This document shows positions 26,572 through 34,662 of a stretch of 64,000 bases of DNA, piece after piece (within the stretch, counting starts at the first letter, position 1; every line of letters starts with the position of its first letter). The notes under the pieces are model-generated. The model was given only the letters and a program-made list of their open reading frames with translations, ran no database searches and was not told where the DNA came from. The stretch is from Palleronia abyssalis. GTDB lineage: Bacteria > Pseudomonadota > Alphaproteobacteria > Rhodobacterales > Rhodobacteraceae. A program made the position numbers and the translations under genes. The DNA is taken from assembly GCF_900302445.1 (NCBI RefSeq), contig NZ_ONZF01000001.1:558001-622000 (forward strand), written 5' to 3'.

Positions 26572-26843
26572 CGCTTCAGCCCTTCGGACAAAAAATCATT
26601 CTCGACGGCCAGCCTCCCAATCTTGGCATGCAGTTCTTTGACCTCCGCTTCCGTCGGGCCGCTCTGCTTGCCACCAGAAAACACATCAGCCATCCCGTCG
26701 ATAGCTTGCCGTTTCCATGTGCTGACCTGGTTCGGGTGCAACTGATGCTTTGCTGCGATCTCCTGCACGGTCTTATCGCCACGCAGCGCTTCCAACGCCA
26801 CCTTGGCTTTAAACTTGTCTGTAAAGTTCCGGCGCTTCGCCAT
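26568..26843 (-). CDS. IS3-family transposase helix-turn-helix subunit (OrfA)
   Basis: A 91-residue DNA-binding protein of the IS3 OrfA/HTH_Tnp_1 family: RNFTDKFKAKVALEALRGDK, TVQEIAAKHQLHPNQVSTWK, then a leucine-zipper-like tail (VKELHAKIGRLAVENDFLSE). It shares the TTTTTTG slippery run near its 3' end with the frameshift to orfB. Confidence 0.92.
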   Translation of the reverse strand: MAKRRNFTDKFKAKVALEALRGDKTVQEIAAKHQLHPNQVSTWKRQAIDGMADVFSGGKQSGPTEAEVKELHAKIGRLAVENDFLSEGLKR

Positions 26844-27025
26844 TCTCGTATCCCTTCAAAGGTTTGGGATACACCTTAGCCGACTGTCCGGTTTTCTGGG
26901 ACCACTTCAATCTTTTGGGTTTTTCTTATTCAGATAAGAGTCTATTAAGCGATTAAAATACCTACTCCAACTTGGCCATAACACCCTAGAAGGCAAAGCA
27001 TAATAAAACACGTTGAGCTATCGAA

Positions 27026-27763
27026 TTAGCGGCGCACACAACGGACCGAGCGACCTACATGTTTATACCGATGCCCCCCAGCCGTCCAAGTTCCATCTGG
27101 AAATAATAGTGTATCCGCATCACCAGTGCTATGTTCAGATGACGATTTGTACATCCTTTGTGGCCAAGTGGTGGTATTGAATCCCCCAATATCTTCCCAA
27201 CTATCGTATAGGACAAGCAGCTCATTTCGCGCAGGCAAGTACCAATCAGATTTGTCGTGCACAATTAGCTCATCACAGTATCTGGCAGCATCAAATCCAT
27301 TTAAATCACCACTACTCGTGTTTCCTTCAACCCATGCGCGCATCGCAGCAACATTAATCCGGCCATCTTCATCGCTGTTGATGCCAGTATTGGCGGGACC
27401 GGTGCCGCAATCATAGCACCCTGCGTTATCCCAACGCGATGTGGGGCCGTCTTCGGCAGTGGTGAACATCGGCGCCCCGTCGTCAGGGGCGGGACCAGCG
27501 AAAATAGAGCCATCCGCACAGACTGTCCCGGGGCTGGGCGTGCTACACACCCCTTCAAATGAGCAGGGGTCTGAGTTTCCATCGCCTTCCGGGCAGACCA
27601 TTGAATTGAGGCCTATCCAACCCTGCGGTGTGCATCCTTGCCAAATTCCGAAATCTTGATTGAACACAATCACGCCATGGTCACCATTGGGCGCGGTACA
27701 ATCCTGCGCAAATGCAGGCTTCATCGACAAAAGAATAAGTGCAGTAAAAAATAGAAATTTCAT
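27026..27763 (-). CDS. Secreted DUF1566 (Lcl-type) protein, copy A
   Basis: A 245-residue exported Cys-rich protein. A signal peptide (KFLFFTALILLSMKPAFAQ) precedes GDHGVIVFNQDFGIWQGC and VCPEGDGNSDPCSFEG; the C-terminal ~120 residues match the DUF1566/Lcl pattern, with SDWYLPARNELLVLYD, YKSSSEHSTG and the ending VGRSVRCVRR. Such domains are beta-rich, lectin-like and usually extracellular. It is a tandem paralogue of the next gene, nearly identical over the first ~100 residues. Base composition is far richer in A+T than the chromosome, suggesting foreign origin. Confidence 0.7.
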   Translation of the reverse strand: MKFLFFTALILLSMKPAFAQDCTAPNGDHGVIVFNQDFGIWQGCTPQGWIGLNSMVCPEGDGNSDPCSFEGVCSTPSPGTVCADGSIFAGPAPDDGAPMFTTAEDGPTSRWDNAGCYDCGTGPANTGINSDEDGRINVAAMRAWVEGNTSSGDLNGFDAARYCDELIVHDKSDWYLPARNELLVLYDSWEDIGGFNTTTWPQRMYKSSSEHSTGDADTLLFPDGTWTAGGHRYKHVGRSVRCVRR

Positions 27764-27834
27764 TTTTCCTCATTTTGTTAATTTCTTACTAAAATTCATC
27801 CACAGCCCCGGACACTCGCGCGACCGCACAGGCA

Positions 27835-28590
27835 CTAACGACGGACACATCTCACCAGAGTAGGATTGAGCTTGGTGTAGAAGTTCTGGTTACCATCACT
27901 AAACCGCTGGAGCCTTGCATCGTTGTTGCTGCGCTCGGACGAGGTCCAGTACCAGTTACTATTGGAGCCTAAACCGTCTATTATACCTTCAGCCTGAACC
28001 ATCAACCAGATGAGATTTATTTCCGATGAACTGCCATTTGGACCACCAGCTGGCAGGTACCAATCGTCGTGACCGTGAACGCCGGTTAAATTGTCGCAAT
28101 ACTTGGCCGCAGCGAAACCATCGAGATTTCCCGCAGTGGCATTGTCACCACCATAAGCTCGCAGCGCCTCGACATTCGCACGTCCATCCAAGATGCTAGT
28201 CGCGCCGGTATCACCGGAGCCACAACGATAGCATGGTGGATTTTCGTCCCATCTTATACTGGTTTCATGGGCAGCGGCGGTCATGAAAACTGGTGCGCTA
28301 TCTTCGGGACTATCGCCAATATAGAAACTCCCATCGGCACATTCTGTGCCGGGGCTCGGAGTGCTACACGAACCTTCGAATGAACATGGGTCTGAATTTC
28401 CATCGCCTTCCGGGCAGACCATTGCATTGAGGCCTATCCAGCCTCGCTGTGTACATCCATTCCAAACTGCATAATCTGCATTGTAGATAATTACGCCGTG
28501 GTCAGCATTGGGTGAAGTGCAATCCTGCGCCAATGCAGGCTGTGACGATAGGCACATCAAAAATACATAAATCGTTATTAAAATTCGCAT
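27835..28590 (-). CDS. Secreted DUF1566 (Lcl-type) protein, copy B
   Basis: A 251-residue exported protein, paralogue of the gene at 27026-27763. The signal peptide (RILITIYVFLMCLSSQPALA) is followed by the shared block VCPEGDGNSDPCSFEG and a DUF1566 C-terminus with HDDWYLPAGGPNGSSSEINL, WYWTSSERSNNDARL and the ending LNPTLVRCVRR. The C-terminal halves of the two copies differ much more than the N-terminal halves. The ATG at 28590 is preferred to a GTG two codons upstream. Function unknown; a surface or secreted binding protein is the likeliest reading. Confidence 0.7.
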   Translation of the reverse strand: MRILITIYVFLMCLSSQPALAQDCTSPNADHGVIIYNADYAVWNGCTQRGWIGLNAMVCPEGDGNSDPCSFEGSCSTPSPGTECADGSFYIGDSPEDSAPVFMTAAAHETSIRWDENPPCYRCGSGDTGATSILDGRANVEALRAYGGDNATAGNLDGFAAAKYCDNLTGVHGHDDWYLPAGGPNGSSSEINLIWLMVQAEGIIDGLGSNSNWYWTSSERSNNDARLQRFSDGNQNFYTKLNPTLVRCVRR

Positions 28591-28596
28591 AGGCAC

Positions 28597-29304
28597 TCAA
28601 ATCACTATTTAATAAACACTGCTATCTTACCGCACACTTCCTTAATTTTCACTAAATAATTAATGTCGTGTAACTTTCTCCACAACCAATTTTCTGCCTC
28701 ACCTTCTGACAGATTTGGAAGGTTCGATTATGCTCCAATATGGTAATATTGCCGCTTTGCAGCCCATGTACTACAAGGTCAGCGCCCGATGATGAGCGTC
28801 TGAGTTAAGAGCGAACGCAAGCTGTGTTTTGTAGTACAAAACAGCTTGGCAAGGGGTCCCGCTGCGCGCCCCCGTTGCATCCCCCCGGCCTTGGCTCTTC
28901 CAGGGCATTAAGCCCGTTCCAGCGCCATCAGATCGTATCGCCGATCAACCACTCGCAGGGCTAGGAGAAGTCCCTCTCCACCTGCACCGAACCATGGATC
29001 AAAGGGCGTATCGCCGCCCCTTGAAACCCACTCGCGGGAAACTTCGCTCTCCCTGCACCCATCGATCCCTTCAGGAAGACCCTGGGGCTATCGCGCCCCT
29101 TGGAACCACTCGCAGGGCTTGGAGACGTGCCTCTCCACCTGCACCGAACCATGCACAAACGGCTGCCCGTTTGATCACCAATCAGGGGAGCGTTCCTGCT
29201 GCCCCCGATACCCCCAAGACCACTTCATGGAGACCAACCTTCCGCAGTATGGATGCCGCCAGCGTATCGGCGCTGAACCCGATCATTGAGCCCGCCGCAT
29301 GTCG
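28597..29304. other. 708-base stretch without a gene
   Basis: The left part (to ~28760) is A+T-rich and may hold the promoter of the DUF1566 gene. From ~28925 to 29160 the sequence changes to G+C-rich and contains three imperfect ~78-base tandem units (separate entry). No convincing reading frame was found on either strand, only overlapping fragments without start signals. Confidence 0.6.
28948..29153. repeat. Three imperfect tandem repeats, period ~78 bp
   Basis: A 49-base unit beginning ACCACTCGCAGGGCT and ending CACCGAACCATG occurs at 28948-28996 and again at 29105-29153 with 3 mismatches. A degenerate middle copy begins near 29027 (ACCCACTCGCGGGAAAC). Spacing is 79 and 78 bases. Each unit is preceded by a short G/C dyad of the form GGGNCTATCGCNGCCCC. 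They lie just 3' of the PIN-gene end. Confidence 0.65.
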
Positions 29305-29922
29305 CTATTGCGCTGCCCGCGCAACGATCCGGCGCGGCAGGCTCGGACATTCTAGGGAACGCCGGTTGCCCAGCAACTCGACCATGGTTTCGACATAATG
29401 GGGTGGCACGTGCATCCGCGCTTTGATGAGAGCTGCATGTAGCGCCGTCACATGCTGGTCGCCTAGGGCTGCCTTCACGCTTGCGTGCAGCATCATGTCC
29501 GTTGTCGTCACCACCGGCGTACCGCTATATTGCTCTTCGCAGATGCGCTGCGCCTTCTTCTCGTCGATCAGCGCGACCGCACGGTTCTCGACTGCATAGG
29601 CAATGGTTGCCGCTTCACCGTCATCGAGCGTCCGCGCGGCCGAACCTTCTACAAGCGCCCTATAGACCGGCTCTTCCCTGTCGCCGATATCCACGACGCG
29701 CAGCAGGCCGCGCTCTGTCAGCATTCGCATGCCGCCCGCATTGCCATATCCACGCCGTTCGCCTTCCATCACTTCATCGACGGCGTTTCTGGTGGCATGT
29801 AGGACCCCGCACGACGCCGTGATGATGGTTTCGGCGAAACCGGATGCGTCCAAATTGATCAGAACGCTGGCGTCAGCGACGAGCGGGCGCCCGGCCGAAT
29901 CAGGAAAGCTTGAACAACTCAT
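29305..29922 (-). CDS. PIN-domain ribonuclease-like protein
   Basis: A 205-residue protein with a PIN-type nuclease fold. Candidate metal-binding acids are D17 (VADASVLINLDASG), E50 (NAVDEVMEGE), D100/E103 (TLDDGEAATIAYA) and D120 (ALIDEKKAQRICEE), the order expected for PIN domains; family members cut RNA as toxins. The ATG at 29922 lies 23 bases inside the XRE-ImmA gene, so it is translationally coupled to it and is the last gene of the four-gene operon that starts at 33011. The C-terminal 70 residues are an extra module (HYVETMVELLGNRR). Confidence 0.75.
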   Translation of the reverse strand: MSCSSFPDSAGRPLVADASVLINLDASGFAETIITASCGVLHATRNAVDEVMEGERRGYGNAGGMRMLTERGLLRVVDIGDREEPVYRALVEGSAARTLDDGEAATIAYAVENRAVALIDEKKAQRICEEQYSGTPVVTTTDMMLHASVKAALGDQHVTALHAALIKARMHVPPHYVETMVELLGNRRSLECPSLPRRIVARAAQ

Positions 29923-31084
29923 CGGCCTCGCTTTCCTCGCTATCAACGTCTTCAACCAAAGCGCGCACATCGAAACGGTCGAGCTTGAGCAGTCTGGCAA
30001 GCTGACCTTCGCTGTAAAGGTTTTGCTTCCATGCCTCTCGTGCCAGTAGCGCGATACGTGGCGGTATCGGCCCGCGTTGCGGGGACAGGCGGGCCATCCG
30101 GTTCGGTTCCTCACCGATCACCTGACGGGCCTGATCATCGGAAATTCCGCCATTGGCCACAAACCAATCCCACGTTCCTCTCTTCGCCAGACCCAGCTCT
30201 TCCAGCCTTCGCGTCATCGCTTCCCGCGACACGCCGAACGCGTGCGCCAGCAGGATGATATGTCGCCGCGTCAGGCGCGATTGTCCCGCCGTCAGCTCAG
30301 CAAATCGCTGCCGCACGGCGCGCGCAGGCGTCAGGAAACAGCGTGCGAACGTATTCGCGTAGATTTCTTCGCGCGAAGAATGGCCCGCCTCAAGCATGAC
30401 CGTTTCCGGCTGACGCCGTGCGGAAACGAAATGCGCCAACTCGTGAAGGGCCGTCTGAATGATCCGTTCTGGAGGGTGGTTCGAATTCAGCAGAATGCAG
30501 GCTCCGGCTTGCTCATCATAGGCAAACAGGCCGGAAACCTTCGGCGGAAGTGGCCGCAGAAACACTCGAATGCCGATCTGAAGCTCCAGTATGGAAATGA
30601 TATCGAAGCACGGGCCAGAGCCCAGCCCGAGCCAGTCACGCAGCTCCTGCGCATCTTGTTCGGCCTGCGCCTTTACATTCCCTGGCAGGATCGGGCGTTC
30701 CGGTGGATAGTTTTGCTGGCGTGTCACGCCGAGGGCGTTTTCCAGCTCGACTTCCGCTCGCACAAGATCGTTAAGCAGGGCGACCGCCTCCATCACGTCA
30801 TCTTCGGCGCTCTGCGTCAGCTTTCGGAAGCGCGGCACCAGATCGAGATGCACGGCTTCGCTGCGCAAAAAAGCGTTGGCCGATGATCCGTAGAGCGCCG
30901 CCAGCTTTTGAAGTTCGCCCGTGCGGATGTGGCGCTGGCCTTTCTCGATTGCCACAAGCGTCGTTCGTGCCACGCCGATGGACGCGGCGGCATCGGCCTG
31001 CGTAATTCGCGCGCCTTCGCGCGCCAGCCGAAGCCGCTCGCCCACGGCATGATCATCAAGTCTGTCTTTCGTATCATTGTTCAT
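29900..31084 (-). CDS. XRE-family regulator fused to ImmA/IrrE zinc peptidase
   Basis: A 394-residue two-domain protein. Residues ~14-70 are an XRE helix-turn-helix (RITQADAAASIGVARTTLVA). Residues ~150-260 are an ImmA/IrrE (COG2856) metallopeptidase with HELAH at 214-218 and the third ligand region SSREEIYANTFAR. Such proteins cleave repressors or antitoxins in phage and stress responses. A winged or HTH-like C-terminal part follows (DWFVANGGISDDQARQVIGE). The ATG at 31084 overlaps the preceding gene's stop by 4 bases. Probably both autorepressor and regulated protease of its operon; that is inference. Confidence 0.82.
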   Translation of the reverse strand: MNNDTKDRLDDHAVGERLRLAREGARITQADAAASIGVARTTLVAIEKGQRHIRTGELQKLAALYGSSANAFLRSEAVHLDLVPRFRKLTQSAEDDVMEAVALLNDLVRAEVELENALGVTRQQNYPPERPILPGNVKAQAEQDAQELRDWLGLGSGPCFDIISILELQIGIRVFLRPLPPKVSGLFAYDEQAGACILLNSNHPPERIIQTALHELAHFVSARRQPETVMLEAGHSSREEIYANTFARCFLTPARAVRQRFAELTAGQSRLTRRHIILLAHAFGVSREAMTRRLEELGLAKRGTWDWFVANGGISDDQARQVIGEEPNRMARLSPQRGPIPPRIALLAREAWKQNLYSEGQLARLLKLDRFDVRALVEDVDSEESEADELFKLS

Positions 31085-32451
31085 CGACTGCCTCGCACCC
31101 AGTTGTGAAGGAACGATCCGTCGCCGAGCGAAGCGACGAACGCGCGCCATTCGCCCGCGTGTTCCGCGATCATTGCCTTGAGATTATGTTCTGTCTGGAT
31201 CGCCGACATACCAAGTGCCTCGGCGAGGACCAGTGCCTGCCGCCGAAGGACCGGACGACCGTCTTCCTTCGTGAGATCGGCAAGGTGGTCCAGATGCAGA
31301 GCGCCTGCGATGGCGTACTCCCTAAACGACCTGTTTGCCTTCCGGAAAGTCGCCGGAACGCTGGCTTCAAGCTCGGGAGCCGACAGGTCCGCTGCGATGT
31401 AGGTATCGTCGGCTTCCATCTGACCGGCGGAATGAACGCTCAGGCGGCGCAACATGCAGGCGGCACACGCGCCGCATTGCCGGTACTCTCCATCGACCGA
31501 ACTCCACTGCGGGCCTTTCCAGCAGGAGCGCGTGCGCTTCCATTCGCCGTGGTCGATCCCGAGACCGAGATAGGCGGCAAGCGTCTGCCCCTTCGTGTGC
31601 CAGATGCGAGGGAAGGTGTATTCGACGCTGCGGCCAAGCAATGCACCGAGAAAGCGCTCCATGCGGCGCAGGAATGCCGGATGATTGCGGTAATCCGGAT
31701 AGGCGTGTGCTACAGGAACCAGAACGGGGCCAAGTGCGCCCTGACCACTCTCAGGAATAATGATCTGTTCCGCCCGACAGATGTATGAAGCGAGCCCGCT
31801 GACGAGCGCGAAGCGGAAGCCGCGATTGCGCGCGCTCGGCTCCGGATTCGGGACCGATTTCCCGAGCTTGTATGGAATGCCCGTGAAAGGCTGGCCGCGA
31901 CGCGGTCGGTCGCAGCGCTTCGTGCCGAGCCGGACCCTGACCAGTGCCTGACGGGCATTGGCACCGACCAGTCCGGCAACGGCGCGGGAATCCATCCCGT
32001 CGCTGAAAGCCAGGGTTGCTTTTGCATCCGGCGGCAGATCAAAGGATTGCTGGCGCGGTGACGGCTCCGCGTGAACGCGCGCCACGAACGTAAAATGCCA
32101 GCGATCCCCCGTCAGGAAGCCGAGCACGTCATGCAGCGCATCCAGGACCTCGGGCGTGTTCCAGCGATCAGGTTCATGGACCGGCAGCCGGAGACGATAG
32201 TCACGCGCCCATTCCCGCACCGAGCGACGCAGGCTCCGGTCGCAATACTCCACCGCCGCCGCAACGACCATCGCGTCGAACACGACGGGTTCCCAGTTCG
32301 CGTTGGCGTAGGATTCAAGGTTCCGCGTCGAAAATCGGATGTCGCATCCGAGGACGAGCGTATGGTCAGCGCTCGCGCGTTTTGCGTCCGACTCGACAAT
32401 CTCGACGGACAGCTTGCGGGAAATGGAGGGGTGTGGCGCGTCGATTATCAT
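31081..32451 (-). CDS. QueC/QatC-like PP-loop enzyme
   Basis: A 456-residue protein whose C-terminal two thirds resemble QueC, the ATP-dependent 7-cyano-7-deazaguanine synthase. The PP-loop is LAFSDGMDSRAVAGL (residues ~148-161; S-x-G-x-D-S with Asp in place of the first Gly), and the QueC zinc site is present as C310 plus C326-x2-C329-x2-C332 (QCGACAACMLRR). The ~140-residue N-terminal extension is not in QueC but is reminiscent of QatC of the Qat anti-phage system. No other queuosine genes are nearby, which argues for a dedicated accessory role. ATGA overlaps join it to both neighbours. Confidence 0.75.
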   Translation of the reverse strand: MIIDAPHPSISRKLSVEIVESDAKRASADHTLVLGCDIRFSTRNLESYANANWEPVVFDAMVVAAAVEYCDRSLRRSVREWARDYRLRLPVHEPDRWNTPEVLDALHDVLGFLTGDRWHFTFVARVHAEPSPRQQSFDLPPDAKATLAFSDGMDSRAVAGLVGANARQALVRVRLGTKRCDRPRRGQPFTGIPYKLGKSVPNPEPSARNRGFRFALVSGLASYICRAEQIIIPESGQGALGPVLVPVAHAYPDYRNHPAFLRRMERFLGALLGRSVEYTFPRIWHTKGQTLAAYLGLGIDHGEWKRTRSCWKGPQWSSVDGEYRQCGACAACMLRRLSVHSAGQMEADDTYIAADLSAPELEASVPATFRKANRSFREYAIAGALHLDHLADLTKEDGRPVLRRQALVLAEALGMSAIQTEHNLKAMIAEHAGEWRAFVASLGDGSFLHNWVRGSR

Positions 32452-33011
32452 AGCTCTGGCCCCGCATCGATGCCCTCATGCCTGACCAGCTTTTCGGAAG
32501 GTCCACGTTTACCGGAGCCTTTCAGCAGGCTCTCTGCCAGCGCCGAGAAGTCAGAGCCATGCCGCGCTTCTTCCATCCGCCCCCGCACGTGGCGGGCATT
32601 TTGGGCCGGTGCATTACGGTAGTAATGTTCTTCGATGCTGCGGAAATTGGCGCGCGCGCATTCTTCGAGAGCGCCCTCCGCAGCACGCTGACAGGCGGCT
32701 TCACCCGTCAGCCCGTCAGCCAGCGCCTCTTTGGCGCAGTCGATCAGGGCGTTTCCGGCAGCCGAGCCCGCAGAAGAATAGCGAAGCGCATCAAGCTGTT
32801 GAGGCCGTTCTGCCACGAACAACCCCGCCTGATCGCCTACACCCAACGCCTCTTTTAGCTGTTCGAACGGTGCATCACGAAACTCTCGACGGAGCGCAAC
32901 CGGAAGCGCTTCGGACACGTCGCTGGCCGAGTACGCGGCCTTGTCGGCGCGCTCGGCGAGGTTCTTCCAGTGCCTGCCCAACGGCAAACTTTTATGCGGT
33001 CCATCACTCAT
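32448..33011 (-). CDS. Unknown 187-aa protein, first gene of QueC-like/ImmA/PIN operon
   Basis: A 187-residue, mostly helical, Ala/Glu/Arg-rich protein (RHWKNLAERADKAAYSASDV, LPVALRREFRDAPFEQLKEA) with no recognised domain. It begins MSDGPHKS and is preceded by GGAG at 7 bases. Its stop overlaps the QueC-like start in an ATGA junction. By position it corresponds to QatB in qat operons, where a small partner precedes the QueC-like gene, but I see no sequence signature that proves this. Confidence 0.6.
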   Translation of the reverse strand: MSDGPHKSLPLGRHWKNLAERADKAAYSASDVSEALPVALRREFRDAPFEQLKEALGVGDQAGLFVAERPQQLDALRYSSAGSAAGNALIDCAKEALADGLTGEAACQRAAEGALEECARANFRSIEEHYYRNAPAQNARHVRGRMEEARHGSDFSALAESLLKGSGKRGPSEKLVRHEGIDAGPEL

Positions 33012-33023
33012 CGCTCTACTCCA

Positions 33024-33060
33024 TGTCAGATAATATGTAGTATTCTGCTGACAATGTCAA
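33024..33060 (-). promoter_or_regulatory. Promoter/operator of the QueC-like/ImmA/PIN operon
   Basis: On the minus strand TTGACA (33060-33055) is followed after 17 bases by CATATT (33037-33032). Half-sites TGTCAG (33024-33029) and CTGACA (33048-33053) form an inverted repeat, and TGTCA recurs inside the -35. The arrangement suits autoregulation by the XRE domain. Confidence 0.5.
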
Positions 33061-33226
33061 ACTGAGGTCGATGAGCACTTGTAGCGTGGCTAAAACACGG
33101 TGGTTTCAGCGGCTTGTTGTCGCGGTGCAAGATCTATGGACCGACGGTGCGCCTTGAGCGGCAGGCGCTGCACCGATTCGCCGGAATCGAAGGATTCCTT
33201 GCGATGCACGGTTGCCAGAAGTCCGG

Positions 33227-34660
33227 CTAGTGCCTCTTGCTGGCAGAGGCCTTGCGTGTGGCGTCGATCAGAATGATGTCCGAAGCCTGCTCACCGCAAG
33301 CAATCCGTGCGTTCCTGATTTCGGTGATCTGTGCAAGCTTGTCGCCGAGATCGCCAAAATCCATCACGACGAATATCCCGAAATTCGTCTGCGAGGCATC
33401 GCGATAAATTTCGAGCTGGCGCGCGTAGCCGTGGCGCACCGTGCCGCTCGACCGCTTCATCTCGACCAGAACGCGGGCGGCGTAACCTTGCGAGAATTTG
33501 AAATCGACAGGACCGCCGCCCATGTTCGCTTCCGGCGATATGTCCACGTTGTTCGCCCTGCAATAGCAATCCGCTATGGCATAATAGATCAGCTGTGCGG
33601 CCCGTTCTTTCTTGGGCTTGTCGCCGATCCATAGCTCTTCCCACAGATTGCCGTTCTCAACATGATGACGGAAAACTTCTAGCGTATCATGGACGAGCCG
33701 TCTGATTTCTTCCGGCCCTGCTGCAAAATTATAGGCGGCTCCGGTCGAAAGACCGTCCATGCCCTTGGCGAACAGGGCGCGCAGTCTGTAGTAGCCGAGC
33801 GCATCGACGCTCTTGTCGTAGTACGCTGTGTGTTCCTTGACCGCATCAAGAAATGTCTGAAAATCCTCGGATGAGCCGAGCGCGGCCCGCCGCAGTGCAT
33901 ATTTCCGGTCCGAGATTGTCGGTCTTGCGATACCTGCCAGCATCGCATTGACCCGTGTGCGGATGCGCTCGTTCTCGCACGCAGCCGCCTCGATATCAGA
34001 CCAGTCATTGGCGACGGGCAACTCCCGCACGATATCGGACGGCACGAGCAGTAGCGGCTTCGTCCGTCCGGCCCCATCCACGAAGGTCGGAAGGCGATGA
34101 TCGCCGCTGACATCGGTCTCGGTGACAGGTATGCCCTGCGCCACGCAAAATTCTTCCGTCAGCGCTGCGAGTACGGGAAGGATAACCCGCGTAGTGAAAT
34201 CACTGATCGTATCCGGCCCGATATCTTCCTCGAAGAATCCCATCAGCGAAATCATCTCGGGATCATCCGCGCCCAGCTCTATGATCTCGCTGGCCGTCCG
34301 CATCATCTTCTCGCGAATTTCATCCGGCCTTGAACTTCCGGAGCGACCGCTTCCGCCGTAGCCGAGCCCATTCTCCGGCGGCTCTTGCAGATCAAGCAGA
34401 CGTCTTGCACCTTTCCATGCGGCGTCGCCCTCGGCACGGGATATCGCGAGCAGCCGTACGAAATCCGAGAAATGGGAGCGGAACATCCGGTGCGCGTTTT
34501 CGCGGATTGCTTGTGTTCCCGATTTCTCCAGAAGAACCGGATCGATAAACAGCTGCGTGTCAACATCAACGAACGGATCAATCAGCCCCGCAGCATCGAG
34601 GGAGTCAGGATCGATGCCGTGATATTGCGAGAACAGTAGGGGGTCCTTGATCTTCGCCAT
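33227..34660 (-). CDS. Putative PD-(D/E)XK nuclease of the restriction operon
   Basis: A 477-residue protein not assigned to a named family. The C-terminal region carries a restriction-like nuclease pattern: GGGPVD386FKF, then VLVE400MK402RSS, then HGYARQ415LEIYRD, consistent with a D...ExK...Q core. The first 380 residues have no obvious domain. It begins 2 bases after the MvaI/BcnI-type endonuclease gene, so it is the last gene of the methylase-Vsr-endonuclease operon and may be an accessory restriction subunit. The ATG at 34660 is the only well-placed start. Confidence 0.6.
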   Translation of the reverse strand: MAKIKDPLLFSQYHGIDPDSLDAAGLIDPFVDVDTQLFIDPVLLEKSGTQAIRENAHRMFRSHFSDFVRLLAISRAEGDAAWKGARRLLDLQEPPENGLGYGGSGRSGSSRPDEIREKMMRTASEIIELGADDPEMISLMGFFEEDIGPDTISDFTTRVILPVLAALTEEFCVAQGIPVTETDVSGDHRLPTFVDGAGRTKPLLLVPSDIVRELPVANDWSDIEAAACENERIRTRVNAMLAGIARPTISDRKYALRRAALGSSEDFQTFLDAVKEHTAYYDKSVDALGYYRLRALFAKGMDGLSTGAAYNFAAGPEEIRRLVHDTLEVFRHHVENGNLWEELWIGDKPKKERAAQLIYYAIADCYCRANNVDISPEANMGGGPVDFKFSQGYAARVLVEMKRSSGTVRHGYARQLEIYRDASQTNFGIFVVMDFGDLGDKLAQITEIRNARIACGEQASDIILIDATRKASASKRH

Positions 34661-34662
34661 GG

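Larger units (their letters stand above)
25655..26909 (-). mobile_element. IS3-family insertion sequence, 1255 bp
   Basis: Terminal inverted repeats begin TGAAGTGGTCCCA at 25655 and end with its complement at 26909, with imperfect continuation (CGGACAG and CTAAGGTGTATC shared). A 3-bp target duplication, ATC, flanks it at 25652-25654 and 26910-26912. Both orfA and orfB are intact, so it looks recent and probably active. It lies between the coupling operon and the DUF1566 genes. Confidence 0.92.

Noticed and set aside
27026-28590. Target proteins of a diversity-generating retroelement
   Set aside because: The DUF1566 fold is lectin-like, but no reverse transcriptase, template repeat or A-biased variable repeat is present in the window.
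28948-29153. A CRISPR array
   Set aside because: Only three diverged units, long repeats, no uniform spacers and no cas genes anywhere in the window.
31081-32451. Housekeeping QueC for queuosine synthesis
   Set aside because: The protein has a large N-terminal extension, an altered PP-loop and lies in an accessory operon without queD, queE or queF.
29305-33011. A standard Qat (qatABCD) system
   Set aside because: Only the QueC-like gene, and possibly the small partner, fit. The QatA P-loop ATPase and QatD TatD-type nuclease are absent, replaced by ImmA and PIN genes.
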